A stretch of 64,000 bases of DNA from Natronogracilivirga saccharolytica. Lineage in GTDB: Bacteria > Bacteroidota > Rhodothermia > Balneolales > Natronogracilivirgulaceae. A program made the translations under genes and the position numbers. Below, in pieces: positions 42,280 to 51,177 of this stretch; position 1 is the first letter of the stretch; each line of letters starts with the position of its first letter. The stretch is taken from the NCBI RefSeq assembly GCF_017921895.1, contig NZ_JAFIDN010000003.1, positions 1-64,000 on the forward strand, in the 5' to 3' direction. The notes below the pieces were generated by a model, which was not told the DNA's origin, did no database searches, and saw only the letters and a program-made list of their open reading frames with translations.

Positions 42280-44429
42280 GTCAATTTCCATTAGTGCATT
42301 CGAAAAACCCGGTTTCATCGTCTCCCCGTTCAGGTACAGGGATGCCGCCGGGAAGCAGCACCGTGAAAGGGGCACCGGACAATCGTGATGCATCCTGGTC
42401 TTCGGTATGGGATGATTACAACAAAAAAGAAAAGAGTGATGACCGTAAGACCGGCAAGGCGGGCGGCCGCGATTACCCGGGAAGCAATCTGACGGATGAA
42501 AAAAAGGACAGTCAACAGTCAGCGTCTTCCGGTAAAAACGGTTTGACCGGAGAGTCAGGAAAGACAGGAAACCTTGCAGATATGCTTGCAGCCTCCGGAG
42601 TTACCGGATCCGGTTCAGGTGCGGCAGCGCAATCCGGTAAAGCAATACACGGGACGGATGACTCCGGTATCCGGAATCTCAAAGCAGGAATCGAAGGACA
42701 ACTAAGCAGTAAAGATGAGCTTGATGGGCCGGAAAAAGGCCTGCAGTCAACAGACGGTGCCCGGGCCGGGCTGGGTGTCAATGCTTCACTGGCTTCAGGG
42801 ATGTTTCGTGGTGAGGCCGAGAAGGGGGAGTTACCCAATGCACAGGATGCAGCAGCGCTGAAGGCCGCTTCAGGTCATGATGCAAAAGCATCCAATGTCG
42901 CAGCAAGTCTGGATACACCAGCTGATTCTGAAAAGAAAAAAGCTGATAACAATACCGCCGGCAACGCTGCCGGAAACGCAGGCACTGCAAATGCGCTCAC
43001 TGCAGCAGCCGGCTCAGGCAAAAACGCTGATGCGGACAAGCAGGCAACCGGACAAATCGACGGCAGCCGCACAAATGGCGGGAGCACCGGTGATTCCGAA
43101 CGGATACAAAACGGCTCCGGATCACATGGCTCAGCAAATACGGCGGGTCATGCCGGGAATCCGGTGCAGACAATGAACAGCAGTGCGGATTCTCAAAAAA
43201 GTCAGGACGGACAACCCCGCACCGGCATTTCCGGCGGTATGAACCTTACGGGCAATCAGGAGATGCCGGCCGGCGGATCAATGAAAGCGGGTACTGACGG
43301 AAAAGAAGGTCAGTCTGCAGAGGGGATAACCCGAAACGGAAATTCCGGTAATCAGGCAGCAGATAACACCAGCCGTGACGGATGGAGCTTCAATTCGCTC
43401 ACCAGGGCATTGGCCATGAAGCTGCAGGCAGCACAAAAAGGCGAAGGGTCCGGTGATCAGGGGTTGCAGGTTGATGACGCGAAAAAGAAGGCGGCAAAAC
43501 TGTCAGATCAGTCCGGGGGGAATGTCCGCAACGATGAGTTGCTTACAGGAAAAGCAAAAGAAACCACGGAAACAGCTTCATCCGGAAAGGACAAGGCATC
43601 TTCATGGGAGCAGAAATTCCGGGCCCTGTTTAACGGCAACGAGGGCAGCCGGAGTCTGCACCACAAAAACCGCCATGCTGATCACATCAATGCACTGAGT
43701 CAGCGGAACGGACAGTCCGGCGCGGCACGCCTGCCGTTTCAGGTTGAAGGGGGTACATCTGCCCCGGGTTCTGGTGCAACCGGTACCATCGCTCTGACAG
43801 AACCCGTTCACAGTATCAAGCCGGAAAGTGCCGGAGCCTATGGAATAACCGATTCACAGAACAGTTCTGACCAGGACTGGAAAGAGTTCCTGAAAGAGTT
43901 TGAGCTTGAAAAAGATCAGGAAGAAGAGCGCAGGGAAGTGAGCGCTTCGCTGTCACGTCTCGGACAGTCTCATCTGGCAAATGCGGATCTTCGCAGGGAA
44001 GTCATGCCTGGTATCACCAGAATGGTGCAGCACTCCCGCGAGTCGGCGAAAAGCAGGGAAGGCAGCTGGCAGAACCACCGTTTTCAGCTTGATGATGGAA
44101 AAAGTCTGCGGGTTTCGGCAAGGGAAGTGGATGGTGTGCTGCAGCTGAGAATGGGGTCTTCCAATTCGGAACTCAGCCGCATGCTGCAGCAGCATTTCCA
44201 GGAGATCAGGGAGCATCTTGAAAAAGAGTGTGACATCAGCATAGAGCTGCACCTCGATGGCGGCGGCGCAGATGGCTTTGCACGGTTTTTCGGTGATCCG
44301 GATCAATCTGCCCAGTCCGGGCAGCTCAGGTTTGATGAAGAAGACAAAGCAGAACCGGTGGCCGTAAACAAGGTTGCACCTCAGGCCGTGCGGGATTTTG
44401 GATACAATCAAATGGAATGGACGATATAA
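42276..44429 (+). CDS. fliK: Flagellar hook-length control protein FliK
   Basis: A 717-residue protein. Residues 1-560 form a long low-complexity ruler rich in Gly, Ser, Asn, Ala and charged residues. The C-terminal domain (about 590-670: WQNHRFQLDDGKSLRVSAREVDGVLQLRMGSSNSELSRMLQQHFQEIREHLEKECDISIELHLDGG) matches the substrate-switching Flg_hook domain. Typical FliK is 400-600 residues, so the ruler is on the long side. It starts inside the end of the motE-like gene and is followed by flgD after 12 nt, the hook-assembly order. Confidence 0.88.
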   Translation: MSQFPLVHSKNPVSSSPRSGTGMPPGSSTVKGAPDNRDASWSSVWDDYNKKEKSDDRKTGKAGGRDYPGSNLTDEKKDSQQSASSGKNGLTGESGKTGNLADMLAASGVTGSGSGAAAQSGKAIHGTDDSGIRNLKAGIEGQLSSKDELDGPEKGLQSTDGARAGLGVNASLASGMFRGEAEKGELPNAQDAAALKAASGHDAKASNVAASLDTPADSEKKKADNNTAGNAAGNAGTANALTAAAGSGKNADADKQATGQIDGSRTNGGSTGDSERIQNGSGSHGSANTAGHAGNPVQTMNSSADSQKSQDGQPRTGISGGMNLTGNQEMPAGGSMKAGTDGKEGQSAEGITRNGNSGNQAADNTSRDGWSFNSLTRALAMKLQAAQKGEGSGDQGLQVDDAKKKAAKLSDQSGGNVRNDELLTGKAKETTETASSGKDKASSWEQKFRALFNGNEGSRSLHHKNRHADHINALSQRNGQSGAARLPFQVEGGTSAPGSGATGTIALTEPVHSIKPESAGAYGITDSQNSSDQDWKEFLKEFELEKDQEEERREVSASLSRLGQSHLANADLRREVMPGITRMVQHSRESAKSREGSWQNHRFQLDDGKSLRVSAREVDGVLQLRMGSSNSELSRMLQQHFQEIREHLEKECDISIELHLDGGGADGFARFFGDPDQSAQSGQLRFDEEDKAEPVAVNKVAPQAVRDFGYNQMEWTI

Positions 44430-44441
44430 ACAGTAAATGCT

Positions 44442-45122
44442 ATGGAACTGCATAACATAAACTCTCAGACCTCCTCGGCTTTCAAACAGGGGGAAACGGC
44501 AAAAAGAAACGAAATGGGGCAGCAGCAGTTCTTGCAGCTGCTGGTAGCACAGATGCGGCACCAGGATCCGGTGAACCCGCTGGAGGGAGCTGAATTCGCG
44601 GCACAGCTGGCCCAGTTCAACTCCGTAGAACAGCTGATCAATGTCAATGACGGACTCAAGAAGCTCCAGGAGAGTCAGGATATGATGAGCACCGGACTGA
44701 CCAACTCCATGGCGGCCTCACTGACCGGCAAAAACGTCAAAGCCATTACCGAAAGTGTGCCCTATACACATGGCGACACTACGGATATCCAATACAAGCT
44801 GAGCCATTCCGCATCAGAAGTTGATATTGTGATAATGAATCACGAGGGCAGGGAAGTGCGCAGGGAAACACTGCAGAACGTGTCCGCCGGTGAAAACAAC
44901 TGGGTCTGGGACGGCGAGAACAACAACGGAAACCGGGTTCAGGATGGCGAATACTTCGTAAAAATCGAACCTAAAACCGATGAAGACACCGATATTCAGG
45001 CCATCACCTACATAGAAGGTCTGGCGACCAAAGTCCGGTATACCAGCGAAGGTGTGAAGCTTAATGTAAATGGCATTGACGTTCCCATCGGCGACGTCGA
45101 GGAAGTGGGCATATTGCTGTAA
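44442..45122 (+). CDS. flgD: Flagellar hook cap protein FlgD
   Basis: A 226-residue hook cap. The N-terminal export and capping motif is MGQQQFLQLLVAQMRHQDPVNPLEGAEFAAQLAQFNSVEQLINVN. A FlgD Ig-like and tudor domain follows (SEVDIVIMNHEGREVRRETLQNVSAGENNWVWDGENNNGNRVQDGEYFVKI). All are typical and the size is normal. It is exported and lost after hook completion. fliK and flgE flank it as expected. Confidence 0.96.
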   Translation: MELHNINSQTSSAFKQGETAKRNEMGQQQFLQLLVAQMRHQDPVNPLEGAEFAAQLAQFNSVEQLINVNDGLKKLQESQDMMSTGLTNSMAASLTGKNVKAITESVPYTHGDTTDIQYKLSHSASEVDIVIMNHEGREVRRETLQNVSAGENNWVWDGENNNGNRVQDGEYFVKIEPKTDEDTDIQAITYIEGLATKVRYTSEGVKLNVNGIDVPIGDVEEVGILL

Positions 45123-45216
45123 CACTCATTTTAAATTTTAACAAACAACAACAACGGGCCGCACAGTGCAGGCCCGGCAGTTTCAATGGCTGCAAAATCA
45201 AAAACGGAGATACATT

Positions 45217-46458
45217 ATGGCATTAATCAGAGCATTGAATTCAGGAGTCAGTGGTTTGAGATCATTTCAGACCAAAATGGACGTCATTGGTAACAATATT
45301 GCCAATGTGGAAACCAATGGTTTCAAGTCTTCACGGGCAAGTTTCGCCGAGCTCATGAATCAGAACATGGGACGCGCGGATGCCGGAGGTGAGTCATCGC
45401 CCCAGATGAACAACCAGGTGGGACTGGGTGTCCGTGTTGCCTCCATCGACCGGGATTTCACTCAGGGGGTTATGCAGAACACCGGCCGCGGCACCGATCT
45501 TGCTCTTGAAGGCAGCGGTTACTTCCTGGTTCAGGATCAGGCCGAAACCTATATGACACGTGCCGGAAACTTTGTATTCAACAAAGACGGACACCTGGTA
45601 GATCAGGGCGGACGCCATGTTCAGGGCTATAACTCCAGAGACGGTGAGATCAATCCGGGCGGAACAACCGAAAACATTTTTGTTGATTTCGATCAGGTGC
45701 TGGAACCCAATCAGACCGAAGAGGTTCTGCTGACCGGTAACCTTTCCGGTGAGGCAGGGCAGGAGCGCGTTTTAAATACGACTATTTATGACAACCTCGG
45801 AAATGCCCATTCGGTCCTGATGACCCTGGAAAAGCAGGATGAGTTCAACTGGGATTACGAGATCACTTTCCCCGACGGCGGTGACGCTGCTGGCGGCGCA
45901 ACCGGAACCATCACATTCGACAGTGACGGCAATCTTACATCCGGATCTGAGATTGAGATTGAAGGATTCCAGGATCCCTCCAGTGGTGCCAATGCACAGG
46001 ATTTCACCATCAGGTTTGGTGATGAGGAGACCGGAATCGGATTCACGCAGTATGCCGGTTCCAACACGGCCAAGGTACTCTCCCAGGACGGCAACGCCCA
46101 GGGACAGCTGCTTGATGTTGATATCGACGGAGAAGGACGCCTGCAGGGTATTTATGACAACGGCGAAAACAGGACGCTGGCTCAGGTCGCTCTTGCTGAA
46201 GTGCAGAATGACAACGGCCTGGAGATGGTTGGCGGAGGCCTGTTCCGCGCTTCATCAGCTGCAGGTGAAGTTTTTATTAACTCTGCAGACAATATGTCCG
46301 ATACTACTATTAACTCCGGCTCTCTGGAAGGATCCAATGTGGATCTGGCCAAGGAGTTTACGGAGATGATCACCTCGCAGCGGGCTTACCAGTCCAGTGC
46401 AAGGGTTATTTCAACGGCAGATGAAATGCTGATGGAGGCTGTAAACCTGAAGCGGTAA
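45217..46458 (+). CDS. flgE: Flagellar hook protein FlgE
   Basis: A 413-residue hook subunit. The N-terminal SGVSGLRSFQTKMDVIGNNIANVETNGFKSSRASFAELM and C-terminal SNVDLAKEFTEMITSQRAYQSSARVISTADEMLMEAVNLKR are diagnostic. The central domains include FVDFDQVLEPNQTEEVLLTGNLSG. The start is ATG 45217, with ACGGAGA nine bases before; an in-frame ATG at 45166 would add residues without hook character. It is followed by a hairpin and a sigma-28 promoter. Confidence 0.96.
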   Translation: MALIRALNSGVSGLRSFQTKMDVIGNNIANVETNGFKSSRASFAELMNQNMGRADAGGESSPQMNNQVGLGVRVASIDRDFTQGVMQNTGRGTDLALEGSGYFLVQDQAETYMTRAGNFVFNKDGHLVDQGGRHVQGYNSRDGEINPGGTTENIFVDFDQVLEPNQTEEVLLTGNLSGEAGQERVLNTTIYDNLGNAHSVLMTLEKQDEFNWDYEITFPDGGDAAGGATGTITFDSDGNLTSGSEIEIEGFQDPSSGANAQDFTIRFGDEETGIGFTQYAGSNTAKVLSQDGNAQGQLLDVDIDGEGRLQGIYDNGENRTLAQVALAEVQNDNGLEMVGGGLFRASSAAGEVFINSADNMSDTTINSGSLEGSNVDLAKEFTEMITSQRAYQSSARVISTADEMLMEAVNLKR

Positions 46459-46501
46459 TGCTGCCGGAGTGAATTTCTGAAAAAAACATAACAGTCTGCC
46501 C

Positions 46502-46528
46502 TTCAGTTTCGGGGCAGACTGCCGATAA
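46502..46528 (+). promoter_or_regulatory. Sigma-28 (FliA) promoter for motA, near-leaderless
   Basis: TTCAGTTT, 11 bases, GCCGATAA. The downstream half matches the sigma-28 consensus exactly and the upstream half has six of eight. The spacing equals that of the promoters at 20302 and 22441. The upstream half lies in the loop of a 10-bp palindrome (CAGTCTGCCC/GGGCAGACTG, 46492-46521). The expected start of transcription (about 46534-46536) coincides with the motA ATG at 46536, so the transcript would have almost no leader. Confidence 0.72.
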
Positions 46529-46535
46529 CTCAGAT

Positions 46536-47414
46536 ATGTTAGATCGCTCGGCACTCATAGGATTTTTAGCTGGTTTCGGCCTTATCGCCGTCGCCATCGT
46601 CTCTCAGGGAGAGTTGATTGCGTTTGCCAGCACCTCCTCCTTCTTTATCGTATTTGGAGGTGTCATAGCTGCAACCATGGTCAATTACAGCTGGGACAAC
46701 ATCAGCGACAGCTTTAAGACCATATCCAGCATGATGAAAGCCCGGACTGTGGATTTGCGGACCGATGTGGAGCTGATGAACATGTTTGCCCGGAGGGCAC
46801 GCAGAGGCGGACTAATTTCTCTTGACAAAGAAGTTGAATATATCGAAGACAACTTCCTGAAAAACGGCTTGCAGCTTGCCGTTGACGGTATTTCCAAGGG
46901 AAACCTGAATGCCATTCTTGATGATCAGATCAAAAGCAACGAACGGCGTGCGGAGATTTCCATAAACGTGCTCTATTCGATGGCTTCGTATGCTCCGGCT
47001 TTCGGAATGATCGGTACGGTTATCGGTATGATCCTGATGCTTCAGAATATTTCGGATCCGGAAAGTCTCGGCCGCGGTCTTTCGGTCGCTCTTTTGACCA
47101 CGCTGTACGGCACCATCTCAGCGAACATGTTCTTCAATCCGCTCGCCGGAAAGCTTGAGTATCTGAGTGAACTTGACAACAACAGAAAGAGAATGTTCCA
47201 TGTTGCCATCATGTCCATTGTTGAAGGGGAAAACCCGCGCATTATGGACAAAAAGATGCTCAACTACGTGGATCCCAAAGACCGCGCCACATATCTCCAG
47301 TTCCATGATGAAGTCCGGGTGACAAAGGAAAAAGAAGAGAAGCTCTATAAATACTGGCCTGAACAACAGAACAACTCATGGGACGATCTAAGAAGAACTC
47401 TGGAAACTGGCTGA
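46536..47414 (+). CDS. motA: Flagellar motor stator protein MotA
   Basis: A 292-residue stator subunit with four membrane helices (about 5-24, 32-50, 150-171 and 184-205). The family motif is SMASYAPAFGMIGTVIGMILML, followed by GLSVALLTTLYGTISANMFFNPLAGKLE; LIAFASTSSFFIVFGGVIAATMV is the usual second helix. The cytoplasmic loop contains the charged residues that act on FliG. Sequence alone does not tell proton from sodium coupling. The gene overlaps motB by 37 nt. Confidence 0.95.
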   Translation: MLDRSALIGFLAGFGLIAVAIVSQGELIAFASTSSFFIVFGGVIAATMVNYSWDNISDSFKTISSMMKARTVDLRTDVELMNMFARRARRGGLISLDKEVEYIEDNFLKNGLQLAVDGISKGNLNAILDDQIKSNERRAEISINVLYSMASYAPAFGMIGTVIGMILMLQNISDPESLGRGLSVALLTTLYGTISANMFFNPLAGKLEYLSELDNNRKRMFHVAIMSIVEGENPRIMDKKMLNYVDPKDRATYLQFHDEVRVTKEKEEKLYKYWPEQQNNSWDDLRRTLETG

Positions 47415-48118
47415 TGACCTACAGTGACATGGTCACGTTGCTGCTGGTCTTTTTCGTCGTTTTATATATGCTCACGCCAGGGGTCGACATGGACACCCTT
47501 CAGGAGTTTCTTCGCCGTTTTCAGGGGGGGACCGGAGTGCTGGATCAGCAGCAAACCGTGATCGACCGACGGTCGATGGACAGGGAAGAAGAGCTGAAGC
47601 AGGAGCGGATGGAGCGATGGCAGGCACTTGTAGATTTTATTGAAGACCGCCAGCTGGAAGATCATTTTGAAATTGACCTGATCCCCGAAGGTATCAGGAT
47701 TACATTGAGCGAGTCGGTAACCTTCAACAGCGGATCATCACAGCTGCTGCCGGATGCGAGAAACATCCTGACAGAAATTGGAGAGCTTTTTTCCGACGAT
47801 ATCTACGAAACCGAAGTGCAGGGCCATACGGATAATGTACCTTTGAGGGAAAGTGCGTATTATAGGACGAACTGGGATCTGGGGGCGGCCCGTGCTGTTT
47901 CCGTAGTCCGTTTTATCAAGGATATTTCGGGCCTGGATCCGGATCGTTTCAAGGCAAGCAGCTACGGCGAATACCGTCCGATTGCTTCGAACGATACAGA
48001 TAGCGGCAGAAGGACGAACCGCCGGGTGGAAATTTATGTCAGATATGACGACGAATACATTGACCTGACTGATCAGCTGCCAATCTGGGAGCGAAGTAGT
48101 GCAGTCGACAGAGAGTAA
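47378..48118 (+). CDS. motB: Flagellar motor stator protein MotB
   Basis: A 246-residue stator subunit that anchors the motor in peptidoglycan. WLMTYSDMVTLLLVFFVVLYML is the single membrane helix, with the ion-binding Asp at residue 17. A plug/linker (TLQEFLRRFQGG...) follows, then an OmpA-like domain (VTFNSGSSQLLPDARNIL, VQGHTDNVPLRESAYYRTNWDLGAARAVSVVRFI, ASYGEYRPIASNDTDSGRRTNRRVEI). The start lies inside motA, so translation is likely coupled. Confidence 0.95.
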   Translation: MGRSKKNSGNWLMTYSDMVTLLLVFFVVLYMLTPGVDMDTLQEFLRRFQGGTGVLDQQQTVIDRRSMDREEELKQERMERWQALVDFIEDRQLEDHFEIDLIPEGIRITLSESVTFNSGSSQLLPDARNILTEIGELFSDDIYETEVQGHTDNVPLRESAYYRTNWDLGAARAVSVVRFIKDISGLDPDRFKASSYGEYRPIASNDTDSGRRTNRRVEIYVRYDDEYIDLTDQLPIWERSSAVDRE

Positions 48119-48133
48119 CCCATACATACAATC

Positions 48134-48631
48134 ATGCCTGCTGTCAGCAAGGATAACAAAAAAACAGATTCGCAAAATGCGACAGGTAAGCGGAGATCAA
48201 AATTTCTGCTTCCGGGAAAATATTTCCTTTTCGCATTGCTGTTTGCGGCGCAGGCCGGACTGGCATATTACCTTGTGGATGAATATTACGATGTGATCTA
48301 TGAGCACACGCTCGGAAATATTTCGGAAGAAAAGGTCACCTACAAATTCGACGAGATCATTGCCAACCCCACTAATACCAACGCACAGCGCTTCCTCGTC
48401 GTCGAAATCGGCCTTGAATTGTCCTCAGGCAGGGATATTGAACGTATTCAGAGATACGAAATGGAGATAAAGGATCGTATCAACGAGGTGCTTTCATCCA
48501 AGCAGGTAAACGAACTTATCAGATATGACGGGCGGCAGGAACTCCGGCGCGAACTTGCCGGAGAAATAAATCGGGTTATCGGTTCACATTCGGTACGCAA
48601 TTTGTATTTCACCAAGTATGTAATGCAATGA
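48134..48631 (+). CDS. fliL: Flagellar basal body protein FliL
   Basis: A 165-residue FliL. A basic cytoplasmic N-terminus (residues 1-28) and one membrane helix (about 32-50) precede a periplasmic domain with FDEIIANPTNTNAQRFLVVEIGLELSS and IKDRINEVLSSKQVNELIRYDGRQELRRELAGEINRVIG, ending VRNLYFTKYVMQ. The 'vYFTeFviQ' ending is a family hallmark. It is thought to surround the stator. It lies between motB and fliM. Confidence 0.93.
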   Translation: MPAVSKDNKKTDSQNATGKRRSKFLLPGKYFLFALLFAAQAGLAYYLVDEYYDVIYEHTLGNISEEKVTYKFDEIIANPTNTNAQRFLVVEIGLELSSGRDIERIQRYEMEIKDRINEVLSSKQVNELIRYDGRQELRRELAGEINRVIGSHSVRNLYFTKYVMQ

Positions 48632-48656
48632 TGTGTGTTAACCGATGTGAATATTT

Positions 48657-49592
48657 ATGGATTCCAACCATCCGAGAACAGCTCCGCGGCGGAAAAAATA
48701 CGTAGAGCCTTACGATTTCAAGCATCCCAAGCTCTTCAGCAAGGAGATCATGCGAACCCTGCGTACGCTTCACGAAGTGTTCGCGCGCAACCTGAGCCGG
48801 GTTTTCAGTTCCGCCCTCCGCACCAAGGTGGATGTCAAACTGATGCAGATCGACCAGCTTGCTACCAGCGAGTTTGTCAGGCATATTGAAACCCCCAGCG
48901 CCATCTATGTGCTCAATGTGGAAGAGCTTGGTGGCGACATGGTTATGGTAATGAAACCCGGATTCTGCATTCATCTCGTGGAAAAGCAGAGCGGCGGCAG
49001 GGGACAGGGACTCGATGAGCACCGGATGCTGACCACCATAGAAGAGAAGATCATGTCCCGGATCATGAAAAATGTGAACCGGGAGATTATTGCGGCCTGG
49101 GAACCGATCATGAGCTTCAGGATCAGTTCATTTTCCTACGAAAGCAAACCGGAGAATGTGCATATGATATCTGCAGATCCTTCCATTGTTGCGGTGTTCC
49201 GCGTAGACCTGGGAGAGCAGAGTGTCGAGCTGAAAATATCATACCCGTACAGCCTGCTAAAGGAGTCGCTGAATGAGTCGGTTTTGCAGTCCGGAAGCCA
49301 TTCGCGGCAGGCCAAGCTTTCCGAAGAGCAGCTGAAAGGATACGAACAGACCTTGAGCATGGCCAATATCCGGGTGCAGCCCCTTCTGGGCACAACAACT
49401 CTCACGATCGGCGAGCTTATGGACCTGGAGGAAGGTGATGCCATCGCTCTTAATCAGAAAACCGACCAGCCCCTGGAGGTCAGAATCCACGGTGTAAAGA
49501 AAATGATGGCGTATCCCGGTACCCGGGGCAACAAAAAAGCGGTAAAAATTTATCAAATACTGGAAGAAATTAACGAACAGGAATTATTATGA
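48657..49592 (+). CDS. fliM: Flagellar motor switch protein FliM
   Basis: A 311-residue switch protein. YDFKHPKLFSKEIMRTLRTLHEVFARNLSRVFSSALRTKVDVKL is the family start of the middle domain. SFSYESKPENVHMISADPSIVAVFRVDLGEQSVELKISYPYSLL is the CheC-like part, and a C-terminal SpoA/FliN-type domain ends it. The first 17 residues (MDSNHPRTAPRRKKYVE) are short and basic. The usual N-terminal CheY-P binding peptide (LSQxEIDALL) is absent, and there is no room for it after fliL. The gene overlaps fliN by 4 nt (ATGA). Confidence 0.94.
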   Translation: MDSNHPRTAPRRKKYVEPYDFKHPKLFSKEIMRTLRTLHEVFARNLSRVFSSALRTKVDVKLMQIDQLATSEFVRHIETPSAIYVLNVEELGGDMVMVMKPGFCIHLVEKQSGGRGQGLDEHRMLTTIEEKIMSRIMKNVNREIIAAWEPIMSFRISSFSYESKPENVHMISADPSIVAVFRVDLGEQSVELKISYPYSLLKESLNESVLQSGSHSRQAKLSEEQLKGYEQTLSMANIRVQPLLGTTTLTIGELMDLEEGDAIALNQKTDQPLEVRIHGVKKMMAYPGTRGNKKAVKIYQILEEINEQELL

Positions 49593-50635
49593 AACTGGAA
49601 AACATAAAATCCGAACTGGAACAGCACCTCCCGGATGTCGAGAAGTTTTTGACATCGGTTCTTCAGGAAGAGTCCAAAATTTCGATAGTTTCATCTGAAA
49701 ATGTTGACCGGGACTCATTCCGGAAAGATCTCGGAAAAGAAGATATCTTTGTCTTCACAAGAGATGAGCAACTGAAAACGGATATCCTTCTTATTCTGGA
49801 TCAGGAGTGGTTTGGACTGCTCTCCAGTATCATGATGGGTGTAGAGGAAAAGAAAAACAATGAGATTACCCGCGATCTGCTGAAAAAGTTTTCCGGCGAG
49901 CTCATTACCATGCTTCAGAAAAAGCTGAAAGTCAAAGAGATCGCCCTGAAGGTCAATGAAATCGAGGTACTGACAGCCAGACAGGTTGAAAAGCGGTTTA
50001 ATCATACCGAATACTTTCACACCAAAATGGACGTGAGCGGCCTTGCAGACAATGACGTCCGGGCAGAAGTGATGATTGGTTATCCGGAACAAACGGAAAG
50101 CGCGCAGAAAGAAGAGGCATCCGGAAAAACGGAGGCCGGACAGACTGCGGAATCATCCGGCGATGCAAAGAAAACCCCGTTCAAATCCGGTCAGGAGACT
50201 GGCAAGGCTGCTGACCAGCAGAAAAAAGCAGGCGGGAAGGACTTCACCGAAATGGACCCGGACAAAATGGGTGACCGGGAGCAGCCCGGAAGAGAAGTGG
50301 ACGAGTCGGAAGTCATTTCAGGACGCCGGGTGGAATTTGACGATTTTGACAATGGCGGGTCTTCCGGAAACGGCCATTCACACAGCATGGCATTGCTCAA
50401 GGACGTGGAGATGGAAGTATCTGTCCAGCTCGGACAGATAGAGATGCCGCTGGGCAAGGTGCTTCAGCTTTCAAAAGGATCTATTATTGAGCTGGACAAA
50501 CTTGCGGGTGAACCGGTGGACATCCTTGTAAACGGTTCAAAAATTGCACACGGAGAGGTTATTGTCATTGATGAACACTTCGGTGTCAGGATATCCAATC
50601 TTATCACCACCCGGGAAAGAATTGCCGGCCTGTAA
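49589..50635 (+). CDS. fliN: Flagellar motor switch protein FliN, extended (FliY-like)
   Basis: A 348-residue protein. Residues 255-348 (ALLKDVEMEVSVQLGQIEMPLGKVLQLSKGSIIELDKLAGEPVDILVNGSKIAHGEVIVIDEHFGVRI) are a complete FliN/SpoA domain. The N-terminal 165 residues look like a CheC/CheX fold (LILDQEWFGLLSSIMMG, NEITRDLLKKFSGELITMLQKKL), but the catalytic E-x2-N is not there. A low-complexity charged linker joins the parts. Normal FliN is about 100-140 residues; FliY proteins of Firmicutes have a comparable fusion with an active phosphatase. It probably forms the C-ring base and may be a CheY contact. Confidence 0.9.
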   Translation: MKLENIKSELEQHLPDVEKFLTSVLQEESKISIVSSENVDRDSFRKDLGKEDIFVFTRDEQLKTDILLILDQEWFGLLSSIMMGVEEKKNNEITRDLLKKFSGELITMLQKKLKVKEIALKVNEIEVLTARQVEKRFNHTEYFHTKMDVSGLADNDVRAEVMIGYPEQTESAQKEEASGKTEAGQTAESSGDAKKTPFKSGQETGKAADQQKKAGGKDFTEMDPDKMGDREQPGREVDESEVISGRRVEFDDFDNGGSSGNGHSHSMALLKDVEMEVSVQLGQIEMPLGKVLQLSKGSIIELDKLAGEPVDILVNGSKIAHGEVIVIDEHFGVRISNLITTRERIAGL

Positions 50636-50637
50636 TA

Positions 50638-51177
50638 ATGGATATCAAACAGTACATACCATCCGGTGATCCCAAAAAAGTACTCGGGACGGTTGTCTCT
50701 GTTTCCGTAGTGCTGCTGGTAGTCTGGCTGTTCATGGTCTCCCGCATGGAGTACCGGTCGGAATCCGGCACAAATAACTACTCTCAGGAACATCAGGACA
50801 GCGTTACGGCCATTATGGCGGAAAACAATCCGGGTCAGAGCCCGGGAGACCGCGAGTCGTCCCGCATTTTCATGAATGCCCTGACAACCTTTGTTGTCCT
50901 GATCGTACTGCTCGGGCTTGTCTGGTGGTGGTCACGCAAAAAAACGGGATTCAGCTTGTCAGGGAAGTATTTTCGCGACATAGGCCAGCACACCGTGGCG
51001 CCCGGAAGCCAGCTGAAAATCCTTGAAGTGAACGACGAAATCTGGATCCTTGGAATCAGCTCAGGAGCTGTCCGGCTTCTGCACCGGTATTCAAAAGAAG
51101 AGTGGAAAGAATCCAGCCCGTCCGAACCGAAGTCCGGTGACCGGAGTTTTTACAACATGTTCAGCGGTAAGTCATGA
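50638..51177 (+). CDS. fliO: Flagellar export assembly protein FliO
   Basis: A 179-residue protein with membrane helices at residues about 16-36 and 80-98. A FliO-type cytoplasmic domain follows: GKYFRDIGQHTVAPGSQLKILEVNDEIWILGISSGAVRLLHRYSKEEW. The strand pattern 'q.lapg.rL.ivev.dr.lLlGvt...i.lL' is that of FliO/FliZ. Two membrane helices rather than one is somewhat unusual. It overlaps fliP by 4 nt, the conserved fliO-P-Q-R order. Confidence 0.85.
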   Translation: MDIKQYIPSGDPKKVLGTVVSVSVVLLVVWLFMVSRMEYRSESGTNNYSQEHQDSVTAIMAENNPGQSPGDRESSRIFMNALTTFVVLIVLLGLVWWWSRKKTGFSLSGKYFRDIGQHTVAPGSQLKILEVNDEIWILGISSGAVRLLHRYSKEEWKESSPSEPKSGDRSFYNMFSGKS

